A stretch of DNA of 64,000 nucleotides from Hymenobacter psychrotolerans DSM 18569 (lineage in GTDB: Bacteria; Bacteroidota; Bacteroidia; Cytophagales; Hymenobacteraceae). Below, one piece after another: positions 54,463 to 63,150 of this stretch (within the stretch, counting starts at the first letter, position 1; each line of letters starts with the position of its first letter). The stretch is taken from assembly GCF_900142395.1 (NCBI RefSeq), contig NZ_FRAS01000008.1:62001-126000 (forward strand). Direction: 5' to 3'. The notes beneath the pieces were generated by a model. The model saw only the letters and a program-made list of their open reading frames with translations, searched no databases and was not told the origin of the DNA. The translations under genes and the position numbers were made by a program.

Positions 54463-55779
54463 TTACAGCGCCTTCACGGCCAGCGTCAGGGCCACATCGG
54501 TAGCCGAGGTGCGGTTGATGCCGGTAACGGTGAAGATGACGTACTGGTCGAGGCCGCGCAGGCGGGCAATTACCACGTCGCCGACCACCACATTATCGAG
54601 CTGAGTGACCTGGCTGGCCGCGGCCGTAGTCAGGAACGTCTGGCGGATGCTGTTGAGCGTGGCGTTGGTGTAAGCTGCCGCGCCGCCGGTAGTCAGGCGC
54701 ACGAAGCGCGTAGTCGTAACGGGCGGGGTGGCCGTGGCATTCAGAGCCTGCAGCCGCACGGCGTTGGTGGCGGTGCTGGTGATGGCAACATCCTTGGTAC
54801 CCGACGAAGCCGTTGCCGCAACCGGCGCGAAAGTAGCCAGGTCGTAAGCGGCCAGGTCGCCGCCGGTGGTGCCCGTGTAGTTAAGCGTAACGGTGCGGGC
54901 GGCGGCCAGCGCCGTAGGCGTGCCGGGCGTGATGGCAGGGGCCGTAACGGTGGCCGCGCGCACGCTCGGGGCCAGGGGTGGAATCCGGTCCTGATAGAGG
55001 CTCTTCACCTCGAAGCGGAACACCACCGGCTGGCCCGCGCTGCCGGCAGGCAACGTCAGGTCTACGTTGACGGTAGTGGCCGCGCCGCTTTGGGTGCCGG
55101 CCGTGGGCACGCGCTGCCGCGCAAAGCGCCGTTCAGCCGCCGTACCCACTTTTATATAGGTAATCAGGCTGTCGAGGTCTTTGCGCAGAGTGCCGGTGGC
55201 CGTGAGGGAAGTGGCCGTGTTGATGCCGCCTTCATTGAGCACCACCGGGAAGCGGACTACGTCGCCGGGTACAGGCGTGCTGGTGCCGGGGGCCGTTACG
55301 TTGGTGGCGTCGTTCAGGCGGATGGTAGGCGTGGCTTCGGCCAGCCGGAAGCTGAACGTGCGGAGCTTGGACTGCCCGTTGGTGCTCACCACCACAGCGT
55401 CTACGCGCACGTTGGCCTTGTTCTGGCCGGCCGGTACGGTGTAGTTCACGAGCAGCGTGTCCGACTGCCGGATGCGGGAAAAGGCCGGCTGATACGGAAT
55501 GGTTTGCACCAGCGTAGAGTCGCGGTTGGGCTCTATCTTCTGCAGAATCCGGATTTCGCGGATTGGGTCGGTCTGCTGAGCAAAGCGGAGCTCGAACTGC
55601 ACTATCTCGCCGGGAGCGTACTTGGTAGCCGTGCCGAGGGCATTGGCTGTGAAAGTGGGGAACTGCGGTCCGGTTTCGGAGTAGTAGGTATCAAGCTCCT
55701 TGTCGCAGCTGCCCAGCAGCACAACGGCCAGCAGGGGCAGTAGCCGGGCAGCGGCCCGGGAAATTATAGATGAGGTCAT
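54463..55779 (-). CDS. SusE/F-like surface lipoprotein
   Basis: A 438-residue lipoprotein; the signal ends LLAVVLLGSC and continues DKELDTYY, an acidic post-cysteine start that favours surface display in Bacteroidota. The body is beta-rich (VRFPVVLNEGGINTATSLTA, KNEPV-free, many Thr and Ala) and probably consists of three or four Ig-like domains. It is the third gene of the SusC-SusD operon, the place where glycan-binding SusE/F-type proteins are found. No catalytic motif. The ligand is unknown. Confidence 0.85.
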   Translation of the reverse strand: MTSSIISRAAARLLPLLAVVLLGSCDKELDTYYSETGPQFPTFTANALGTATKYAPGEIVQFELRFAQQTDPIREIRILQKIEPNRDSTLVQTIPYQPAFSRIRQSDTLLVNYTVPAGQNKANVRVDAVVVSTNGQSKLRTFSFRLAEATPTIRLNDATNVTAPGTSTPVPGDVVRFPVVLNEGGINTATSLTATGTLRKDLDSLITYIKVGTAAERRFARQRVPTAGTQSGAATTVNVDLTLPAGSAGQPVVFRFEVKSLYQDRIPPLAPSVRAATVTAPAITPGTPTALAAARTVTLNYTGTTGGDLAAYDLATFAPVAATASSGTKDVAITSTATNAVRLQALNATATPPVTTTRFVRLTTGGAAAYTNATLNSIRQTFLTTAAASQVTQLDNVVVGDVVIARLRGLDQYVIFTVTGINRTSATDVALTLAVKAL

Positions 55780-55824
55780 GGACTTCAGAAAAAATAGCCA
55801 GGAAAAGAACTGACGGACTGCGCC

Positions 55825-57411
55825 TTAGGGACGGTCCCACCACAGGGGCTTGCCAACGTACTCGTCGTTGGTGGTGGCGCCGGCTTCGGCAAACATGCGG
55901 GCTACCTCGTCGGGGTTGTAAAGCGTTTCGGTGGCACCCGGCAGCATCCGGCGCGGGAAGCGCATGGCCGGATCGGGGTTGTTGGACAGGGCCGTGTTGA
56001 TGCCCGTACCGGTGGGGTACTGCAGGTTCACGTACACGTCGGTGCTGAAATCATAGCGCCGCATATCCGACCACGACTCCGGGTTCAGGAACATGGCAAT
56101 GTACTTCTGCTCCATGATGGCCTTGGGCAGATTGGGGTTGGTGGGCGAAGCCAGCTGGGCTTCGGTCTGGGCTACGGCGCTGCTGTTGAGGTAGGCCGTA
56201 ATCTGGGCCGGCGTGATGGCCGGGAACGTAACCGTAGGTGCCGAGAAGCTGCCGCCCGTCCCGATTTTGGTCATGTGCGCCCGGATGCCTTCCTTATACG
56301 CCGTCAGGGCGCGGCCCTTTTGGCCGGCCTTGAAGGCGGCTTCGGCCTCAATAAACTTGAGCTCGTGGTAGGTAATCACCTCGTAGTAGCCCAGGTCACG
56401 CGCGTACCAGCTGGCGTAGAAGTCCGTGATGGTGGTGCCCGGCGTCACGTTGGTGCCGGTAGGCGTGCCCGCACCGGGCGCTGCGCCCGTGCTGGTGGTA
56501 GGAGCCATTACGCCAAAGCGCGGGTCCGTGACGCCCGGAAACGTGGTGCCGTTCAGGTACTTGATGAAGTTCGAGGAGAAGGTAGCGCTTCCGAAGTTGG
56601 CGCGCGTCGTCCCGAAAATATTGGTGGTGTTGGCCAGCGGCGCCACCGCCGCCTGATACTGCAGCTGGGCGTCGTCGGCGCTGTTGCGGAAGCCTTTGTC
56701 TACCAGGGCCAGCACGGCGTTGGGGTCGTAGCTGCCCTTTTTGGTGAGGTGCTGCAGTTGCCGCGCTTTCAGCGAATAGGCCAGCCGCACCCACTTGCCG
56801 GGGTCGCCTTTATACAGAATGTCGCCGCTTTCGCTGGGCGTGGTGCTGTAGAAGGGCCGCTTGTTCTGGCTGGGGTCCTTGCTCATCTCCACAATGCCTT
56901 CATCCAGCAGCTGGTTGATGGTGGCATACAGCTGCTCCTGCGAGTCGTACTTGGGCTTGTAGTTCGAGCCGCCCTGGTAAGCCTCGGAATAGGGCACGTC
57001 GCCCATCATGTCGGTGAGGTGGGCCAGAATCAGGGCCTGCATGATTTTGCCGGCGCCCACGTAGTACACCGAGCCTTCTTCCTGCGCCGCCTTCATCATG
57101 GGCGGAATGTTGCCGCCCGACTGAAAGTAGGAGTAATTGAAGGTGTTGGTGCTTTGGGCGTTAGTGAAGCGGAACTGGTCGTTGCCGCCGCTGTTTACGG
57201 TGCGGCTCACTACATATTGCGTGATGTAGGGCGTACGCAGGGCTGTAAACATCTGGGTCTGGATGCCGTTGCTGATGATGCTGGGCAGCAGAAAGTTAGG
57301 CGTCGCCTCCGACGGGTTATTCGGGTTGTCGTTCACGTCGAGAAAACTCTCGCACGATGTCAGGACGCCGCCACCCAGCAGCAGCCCTAAGAACAGAAGG
57401 TATTTTTTCAT
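55825..57411 (-). CDS. SusD/RagB-like outer-membrane lipoprotein
   Basis: A 528-residue lipoprotein with signal MKKYLLFLGLLLGGG and lipobox LTSC, then ESFLDVNDNPNNPSEATPN, the typical start of the SusD-like_2 group. The helical TPR-like scaffold includes TQYVVSRTVNSGGNDQF, ALILAHLTDMMGDVPYSEA and YHELKFIEAEAAFKAGQKG. SusD-like proteins cap a TonB-dependent SusC pore and bind the nutrient. The gene follows susC by 31 bases. The ligand is not predictable; this subgroup is often found with peptide or oligosaccharide transporters. Confidence 0.95.
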   Translation of the reverse strand: MKKYLLFLGLLLGGGVLTSCESFLDVNDNPNNPSEATPNFLLPSIISNGIQTQMFTALRTPYITQYVVSRTVNSGGNDQFRFTNAQSTNTFNYSYFQSGGNIPPMMKAAQEEGSVYYVGAGKIMQALILAHLTDMMGDVPYSEAYQGGSNYKPKYDSQEQLYATINQLLDEGIVEMSKDPSQNKRPFYSTTPSESGDILYKGDPGKWVRLAYSLKARQLQHLTKKGSYDPNAVLALVDKGFRNSADDAQLQYQAAVAPLANTTNIFGTTRANFGSATFSSNFIKYLNGTTFPGVTDPRFGVMAPTTSTGAAPGAGTPTGTNVTPGTTITDFYASWYARDLGYYEVITYHELKFIEAEAAFKAGQKGRALTAYKEGIRAHMTKIGTGGSFSAPTVTFPAITPAQITAYLNSSAVAQTEAQLASPTNPNLPKAIMEQKYIAMFLNPESWSDMRRYDFSTDVYVNLQYPTGTGINTALSNNPDPAMRFPRRMLPGATETLYNPDEVARMFAEAGATTNDEYVGKPLWWDRP

Positions 57412-57442
57412 AACAGTGTAGTCGAGAAAGAAACAATAGACC

Positions 57443-60400
57443 CTAGAAGGTCACGCGTAGGCCCATGTCCACGCCGCGGGTAGCGGGCACGTTGCCGTAG
57501 TCGAAGCCATTGGAGCCGCCACCGCGTACTCCGGCGCCGGCTGCGGCGGTTTCGGGGTCGGCACCGCTGTAGTTGGTCAGCAATAGCAAATTGCGGCCGG
57601 TCACGTTCAGTTCCACTCCCTTCAGGAAATGCGTCCGGTCGAGCAGCGAAGCCGGCAGATTGTAGCTCAGCGTTACGTAGCGCAGGCGGGTCCAGGAAGC
57701 ATCCTCAATGAATGGTGTGCCCACCCCGCCCAGAATGCTCTGGAAGTAGTTCTGGGTCAGCTCTACCTGACGGGTATTCTGCGTGTAGGTGCCGTCGGAG
57801 TTGGTCACTACGCCATCAAACACCACCTGCTTGTACCGGTCGGCGGTGCGGGTGCCGGTGCCGGTGTTGGTAGCGTACAGGTCGTTGCCGTTAATCACCT
57901 TGCCGCCCACCCGGAAATCGAGCAGGAAACTCAGGGACACTGCCTTGTAGGTGAGCGTGTTGGTCAGCTGCGTGGTGAAGCGCGGCGCGCGGTTGCCGGC
58001 GTAGATGAACGTGGTGCCCGGAATCGGGTAGCCCGTCGTGGGGTTGATGAGCATCTTGCCGTAGTCGGGGCTGTTGGTGTCCGTTACGCGCTGGAAGTCA
58101 TAGGCGCCGATGCCCGTGATGGGCCGGCCCACGAAAGCACCGCCCTGATGCACGTTCGTAATAAATGCATCCGACTGGAACACCACCGTCAGCGGAGAAG
58201 GCAGCGACTCCGTGCGGTTGGTGTTGTGGTAGAAGTTGGCCAGAATCTCCCAGGTGAAGCCCCCGGCATTCTGGATCGGGGTACCATTCAGCGTCACTTC
58301 CTGGCCTTCGTTGGTAACGGTGCCGCCGTTGATGTACTGCAGAATAAAGCCCGTGGCCTGGCTGACGCGGGGCGCAATCAGCTGGTCTTTGGTGCGCGAG
58401 AAATAGTAGTTGAAGTCGAGGCCCAGGCGGTTTTTGAGGAACTGCAGGTTAATGCCGGCTTCATAGGAGCGGGTGCGCTCCGGCTTCAGAATGGGGTTGG
58501 AGCCGAAGAAGTCGTTGCGGAAGCCGCCCCCGATATACGTATTGGTGGTGAGCGGCGAAAGCACGCGGTAGGGACCGGTGTCGCGGCCTACTTCCGCCAC
58601 CGAAGCCCGGATCTTGCCGAAGTTCAGCAGGTTGCTCTGCGTCATGCCCAGGGTGCGCGTAAACTCGTAGCCCAGGGCCGCCGAGCCGTAGCCGAAGCCC
58701 TTGCCAAACACCTTGTTCTCATCCGGCCGCGGCAGCGTCGACGACATATCGTAGCGGCCCTGCAGCTCTACCGTCACCTGGTCGTAGAGCGACATGCTCA
58801 GGCGGGCAAAGTTGCCCACCAGCCGCCGCACCGACACCCGCTGCAGCGCGTTGCGGTTCACGGTGTTGTTGATGCTGATGAACGTGGGGTTCTGGAACAC
58901 CAGGCCGGTGTAGTCCACGGCCTCGTCGCGGCTCTGCTCCAGCGTGTTGCCCAGAATCAGGGAGCCGCGGAAGTTCTCGTTGAAGGTGTGGTTGAACGAG
59001 GCCAGCGTGGTGGCCGTAATCAGCCGGTTCAGGCCCCTGGTTTCGGCAATGCCGCCGTTCTGGTTGCTGGCCTGCGAGGTGCCCACGGCCCGTACCGAAA
59101 CGATGTGCGTGTTGGCCACGTCGGTGCCGATGTTGTGGCTCAGAGTCAGGAACGAAAACGGCTGGAAGCTGAGCTGCGTGTTGCCGATGAAGCGGTTGGT
59201 GCGGTCGGTCTGCGGGTTGAACTCGGCCGTCCAGTACGGGTTGTCGGCGTCGGCATCAATGCCGTTGTTGGGCGCCAGCAGGCGGCGGCGTGTGCCGTCC
59301 GCATTCAGGTAGTTGCGGGCATCGTCGTTGCGGGGCCAGTTCAGCAGGCTCAGCAGAAAGCCGCCCGACGAGCTGCCGGCCGTGGTGAGCAGGCCGGGGC
59401 CCTGCAGCGTGCGGCGTCCGCCCGAGTTGAGATACTGCGCCGAGCCCGTTACGTTCAGCTTCGGCGAAATCTGGGCGTTGCCGGACAGGCGTACCGTCGT
59501 CTTATCGTACTTGTTTTCGGGCGTTACGCCGGTCTGGTCCAGCCGCGAAGCCGACAGAAAGAACGTGGCCTTTTCCGAGCCGCCCGACATGTTCAGGAAG
59601 TTCTGATAGGTGTAGCCCTTCTTGAAAAAGTTGCCCAGGTTGTCGTACACTTCCTGGCCTTCGGCGAAGCGCGGGCCCCACGAGTTGCGCGTAGTGGCAT
59701 CAAACACGCCGTTCGAGCCCTGGCCGTACTGGTTCTGGAGCTTAGGCAGGCGGTTCACCTCATCCACCGAAAACTGCGTGCGGTAGTTGAGCGTGGTGCG
59801 GCCGGCCGTGCCTTTCTTGGTGGTGATAACCACGGCCCCGTTGGCGGCGCGCAGCCCGTAGAGTGCCGCGGCGGCCGGACCCTTCAGCACCGTCATGCTG
59901 GCAATATCCTCGGGGTTCAGGTCGCCGGCCCGGTTGGGCGAGCCCACCGAGCGGCCCAGAATACCGTTGAACTGCGAGCCCGCGCCTGGCGCCGTGCTTT
60001 CCTGAAACGACGAGTTGTCCATGATCATCCCGTCGATGATGAACAGGGGCTGGTTGTCGCCGTCGAGGGAGGTGCCGCCCCGGATAACAATGGAGGCGCC
60101 TTCGCCCGGAGCCCCGCCCGAGGAGGTGATGTTCACGCCGGCCACCTTGCCCTGCAGGGCATTCACGATGTTGGTCTGGCGCGAGTCGATGATGTCCTTG
60201 GCCTTCACTTCCTGCACAGCCGTCACCAGGTCGCGCTTTTCCTGCGGAATGTTGTAGCCCGTAATCACCACATCCCGCAGCGCGGTGGTGTTTTCCTTCA
60301 GGCTGATGTCGATGGTGGAATCGTCGCCGACGGTGCGCTCCTGCGTGGTGTAGCCGATGAAGCTGAAGGTGAGCGTGCTGCCGGGGGCAGCCTGCACCGT

Positions 60401-60583
60401 GTAGCGGCCGTCGGGGCCGGTGCTGGCCCCGGTAGAGGTGCCTTTCACAAGCACGGTTACGCCGGGCAGCGGCGTGCGGTCATCGGCCGTCACGGTGCCC
60501 GTGATGGTGCGCTGGGTTTGCTGCGCGTGGCCCGGCAGGGCCGCTACGCTCAGCACCGGCGCCAGCAAGTAGAGTCTGTTCAT
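57443..60583 (-). CDS. SusC/RagA-type TonB-dependent receptor
   Basis: The ATG at 60583 gives 1046 residues with a signal (YLLAPVLSVAALPGHAQ). It has the carboxypeptidase-like domain (TITGTVTADDRTPLPGVTVL), the TonB-plug region with VVITGYNIPQEKRDL, ANGAVVITTKKGTAGRTTLN, and a 22-strand barrel ending RGVDMGLRVTF. It imports a bound nutrient with TonB energy. The start was chosen at the signal peptide; the next in-frame start upstream would bury it. First gene of a three-gene operon, with a long leader region upstream. Confidence 0.97.
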   Translation of the reverse strand: MNRLYLLAPVLSVAALPGHAQQTQRTITGTVTADDRTPLPGVTVLVKGTSTGASTGPDGRYTVQAAPGSTLTFSFIGYTTQERTVGDDSTIDISLKENTTALRDVVITGYNIPQEKRDLVTAVQEVKAKDIIDSRQTNIVNALQGKVAGVNITSSGGAPGEGASIVIRGGTSLDGDNQPLFIIDGMIMDNSSFQESTAPGAGSQFNGILGRSVGSPNRAGDLNPEDIASMTVLKGPAAAALYGLRAANGAVVITTKKGTAGRTTLNYRTQFSVDEVNRLPKLQNQYGQGSNGVFDATTRNSWGPRFAEGQEVYDNLGNFFKKGYTYQNFLNMSGGSEKATFFLSASRLDQTGVTPENKYDKTTVRLSGNAQISPKLNVTGSAQYLNSGGRRTLQGPGLLTTAGSSSGGFLLSLLNWPRNDDARNYLNADGTRRRLLAPNNGIDADADNPYWTAEFNPQTDRTNRFIGNTQLSFQPFSFLTLSHNIGTDVANTHIVSVRAVGTSQASNQNGGIAETRGLNRLITATTLASFNHTFNENFRGSLILGNTLEQSRDEAVDYTGLVFQNPTFISINNTVNRNALQRVSVRRLVGNFARLSMSLYDQVTVELQGRYDMSSTLPRPDENKVFGKGFGYGSAALGYEFTRTLGMTQSNLLNFGKIRASVAEVGRDTGPYRVLSPLTTNTYIGGGFRNDFFGSNPILKPERTRSYEAGINLQFLKNRLGLDFNYYFSRTKDQLIAPRVSQATGFILQYINGGTVTNEGQEVTLNGTPIQNAGGFTWEILANFYHNTNRTESLPSPLTVVFQSDAFITNVHQGGAFVGRPITGIGAYDFQRVTDTNSPDYGKMLINPTTGYPIPGTTFIYAGNRAPRFTTQLTNTLTYKAVSLSFLLDFRVGGKVINGNDLYATNTGTGTRTADRYKQVVFDGVVTNSDGTYTQNTRQVELTQNYFQSILGGVGTPFIEDASWTRLRYVTLSYNLPASLLDRTHFLKGVELNVTGRNLLLLTNYSGADPETAAAGAGVRGGGSNGFDYGNVPATRGVDMGLRVTF

Positions 60584-60841
60584 GTGGTGGGAGGGAAAAG
60601 GTGAGGGGAATGGCAAAAAAGTGCGCGGCCGAAATCCGGCTGCTAATGGCAGTTGGATCTCGGCCGGGAAAACATCCGTGCCGGTAAAAAGCCGAAACAA
60701 CAGAAAATGAGGGCTTTCATCCGAAAAAAGAGCGAGGAGAGAGGTAAAAACGGGCTAAGCCATCGGCTACGTGATGATTTTAGCCCGAAAATGGCAAGAA
60801 ATAAGGAGATAAAGCTAAATGGGCCAGAAAGTATAGGCAAC
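60584..60841 (-). promoter_or_regulatory. Promoter and structured leader of the SusC operon
   Basis: On the minus strand a TTG (60838-60841) is spaced 20 bases from TAGCTTTA (60810-60817), close to the -33/-7 pattern of Bacteroidota promoters. The leader of over 200 bases then contains two potential hairpins, at 60751-60787 (8-bp stem) and 60627-60665 (about 10-bp stem with one mismatch). The gap of 355 bases to the next gene contains no gene. The promoter is a good candidate, the leader function an inference. Confidence 0.45.
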
Positions 60842-60938
60842 TATATATGGTATTTTATTTAGTGCTGATTATGCTTTGAATGCTCCCCGTAAAGCCGCAA
60901 TTTCCCCGGGTCTCCTGTTTTCCACCTAAGCTGCTGCC

Positions 60939-62858
60939 ATGTCTTCCGTCATTCCGCCTGCTGCCCGCGTGCCCGTCCGCATCTTCGCCGACTCTGAAAC
61001 GGCATCTATTGCCATAGCTCAGGAACTGGCCGAGTTCATTCGGCTGCGCACCCGTGAGGGCCGCCCGGCCGTGCTGGGGCTGGCCACCGGCTCGTCGCCG
61101 ACACGCGTGTATGAGGAGCTGGTGCGCCTGCACCGCGAAGAAGGGCTGAGCTTTCAGAATGTCGTCACCTTCAACCTCGACGAATACTTCCCGATGGCGC
61201 CCGACTCGCTGCAGAGCTATGTGCGCTTCATGCGCGAGTACCTGTTCGACCACATTGACATCCGGCCCGAAAATGTACACATCCCCGACGGCACCGCGCC
61301 CGCCGACCAGGTAGCCGATTACTGCCGCCGCTATGAGGAGCAGATCCGGGACGCGGGCGGCATCGACTGGCAGCTGCTGGGTATCGGGCGCACGGGCCAC
61401 ATCGGCTTCAACGAGCCCGGCTCCGGCGCCGCCTCCCGCACCCGCCTCATCACCCTCGACCACATCACGCGCACCGACGCGGCCTCCGACTTCTATGGCG
61501 AAGAAAACGTGCCGCGCCGCGCCATTACGATGGGCGTGGGTACCATTCTGGAAGCCCGCCATATTGTGCTGCTGGCCTGGGGTGAGGGCAAGGCGGCCGT
61601 GGTGAAACGGATGGTGGAAGGTGAGCCGACCGACACTGTACCGGCTACTTACCTGCAGCACCACCCGGCCGTACAGGTGGTGCTGGACGAAGCCGCTGCC
61701 GCCGAGCTGAGCCCGCGCAAAACCCCGTGGCTGGCCGGCGAAACCTGCAACTGGCACGATGTGGCGCTGGTGCGCAAAGCCGTGACGTGGCTGGCCCGCC
61801 GCCTCGAAAAGCCTATTCTCAAGCTCACCGACGAAGACTACAATGAAAACGGCCTGTCGGGGCTGCTGGCCGAGTCGGGGCAGGCGTACACCATCAACAT
61901 CCGGGTGTTCAATGAGCTGCAGCACACCATCACGGGGTGGCCCGGCGGCAAGCCCAACGCCGACGACACCTACCGGCCCGAGCGGGCCGCGCCCTTTCCC
62001 AAGCGCGTGCTCATCTTCTCGCCTCACCCCGACGACGACGTTATTTCGATGGGCGGCACGCTGCTGCGGCTCGTCGACCAGGGCCATGAGGTGCACGTGG
62101 CGTACCAGACCTCCGGCAACATTGCGGTGTTTGATGACGAGGTGATTCGGTTTGCCGAGTTCGTGGCCGAGTACGATACCATGTTCCGCCTCGACGACCG
62201 GCCGGCCGAAACACTCTACCAGCGGGTAGCCGATTTTCTTCAGAACAAGCAGCCCGGCCAGGTCGATTCGGCGGAGGTGCAGCAGATAAAGGGCCTGATT
62301 CGGCGCGGCGAGGCCAAAAGCGCCTGCCGCTACGCCGGCCTCAACCCCGACGAGCAGGCCCACTTTCAGGATTTGCCTTTCTACGAAACCGGCCGCGTGC
62401 GCAAGAAGCCGCTCGGCGACGAGGATATCCGCCTAACCATGGAGCTGCTGAACCGGATTCAGCCCCAGCAGATTTATGCCGCGGGTGACCTAAGTGACCC
62501 GCACGGAACCCACCGCGTGTGCCTGGCCGCCATTATGCAGGCCGTACAGCGCCTGAAAGCGGCCGGCACACCCTGGCTCGACGACTGCTGGGTGTGGCTC
62601 TACCGCGGGGCTTGGCAGGAATGGGACATCGACCGGATTGAAATGGCCGTGCCGCTGAGCCCCGAGGAGCTGACGCGCAAGCGCCGAGCCATCTTCAAGC
62701 ACCAGTCGCAGAAGGACCGGCCGCTGTTTCCCGGCGCCGACCAGCGGGAGTTCTGGCAACGGTCTGAGGAGCGCAACCGCACCACCGCCCGCATCTACGA
62801 CCAGCTGGGCCTGCCTGAGTACGAAGGGATAGAAGCCTTCGTGCGCTGGCAATTCTAG
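60939..62858 (+). CDS. nagB: Glucosamine-6-phosphate deaminase fused to an LmbE-like domain
   Basis: A 639-residue protein. The N-terminal half (to about 265) is NagB: RPAVLGLATGSSPTRVYEEL, VVTFNLDEYFPMAPDSLQSY, GIGRTGHIGFNEPGS and ITMGVGTILEARHIVLLAWG. It converts glucosamine-6-P to fructose-6-P and ammonia. The C-terminal half (from about 360) has the LmbE/PIG-L metal motif FSPHPDDDVISMGG, and a later SDPHGTHRVCLAA (near 520), of deacetylases. The two-domain form is known in Bacteroidota; whether the second half deacetylates N-acetylglucosamine compounds is not proven. It stands between the SusC operon and a second SusC gene. Confidence 0.95.
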   Translation: MSSVIPPAARVPVRIFADSETASIAIAQELAEFIRLRTREGRPAVLGLATGSSPTRVYEELVRLHREEGLSFQNVVTFNLDEYFPMAPDSLQSYVRFMREYLFDHIDIRPENVHIPDGTAPADQVADYCRRYEEQIRDAGGIDWQLLGIGRTGHIGFNEPGSGAASRTRLITLDHITRTDAASDFYGEENVPRRAITMGVGTILEARHIVLLAWGEGKAAVVKRMVEGEPTDTVPATYLQHHPAVQVVLDEAAAAELSPRKTPWLAGETCNWHDVALVRKAVTWLARRLEKPILKLTDEDYNENGLSGLLAESGQAYTINIRVFNELQHTITGWPGGKPNADDTYRPERAAPFPKRVLIFSPHPDDDVISMGGTLLRLVDQGHEVHVAYQTSGNIAVFDDEVIRFAEFVAEYDTMFRLDDRPAETLYQRVADFLQNKQPGQVDSAEVQQIKGLIRRGEAKSACRYAGLNPDEQAHFQDLPFYETGRVRKKPLGDEDIRLTMELLNRIQPQQIYAAGDLSDPHGTHRVCLAAIMQAVQRLKAAGTPWLDDCWVWLYRGAWQEWDIDRIEMAVPLSPEELTRKRRAIFKHQSQKDRPLFPGADQREFWQRSEERNRTTARIYDQLGLPEYEGIEAFVRWQF

Positions 62859-62892
62859 GGAAGACAAGTAGTTCAAACCAGCCGAAACCACA

Positions 62893-62944
62893 AGCCCGTC
62901 GGGCGGGCCAGAGCACATGCTCCGGCCCACCCGACGGGCTTTTT
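62893..62944 (+). terminator. Terminator of the NagB-LmbE gene
   Basis: A long GC-rich stem (62893-62915 with 62918-62940, one mismatch) ending in TTTT (62941-62944). Confidence 0.85.
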
Positions 62945-63077
62945 GCCGGGTAGACTGCCAGAGCCGGCGGGGGCGGGGCCATAGATGTGAACCGGTGCGC
63001 ACGCTCAATAGCGTATCGGGTTTTGCCTGGCGGGAAGGGCTGCTCGAGGAAGCTGGCAGGAAGGAAACAGGTGTTGT

Positions 63078-63098
63078 ACTATTTATTGTATAAATAGT
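63078..63098 (+). promoter_or_regulatory. Palindrome upstream of the second SusC gene
   Basis: ACTATTTA (63078-63085) and TAAATAGT (63091-63098) form an 8-bp dyad around TTGTA, 53 bases before the ATG. It could be an operator for a dimeric regulator or part of the promoter. Its AT-rich setting stands out against the GC-rich window. Confidence 0.35.
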
Positions 63099-63150
63099 AT
63101 ATATTAACGGTGAGTTGCTTTGTTCTCCCACTCCTTTTTTCCCACACACT

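Noticed and set aside
53893..57411. Fur-regulated siderophore locus formed by the Fur gene and SusCD operon
   Set aside because: A terminator separates them, the SusD subgroup and lipoprotein give no metal clue, and no Fur box was recognised.
57629..60604. A 991-codon open frame opposite susC
   Set aside because: Same reason: the SusC frame has all family motifs and the antisense protein has none.
60855..62363. A 502-codon minus-strand frame opposite the NagB-LmbE gene
   Set aside because: No recognisable motif; the plus strand encodes an intact known protein.
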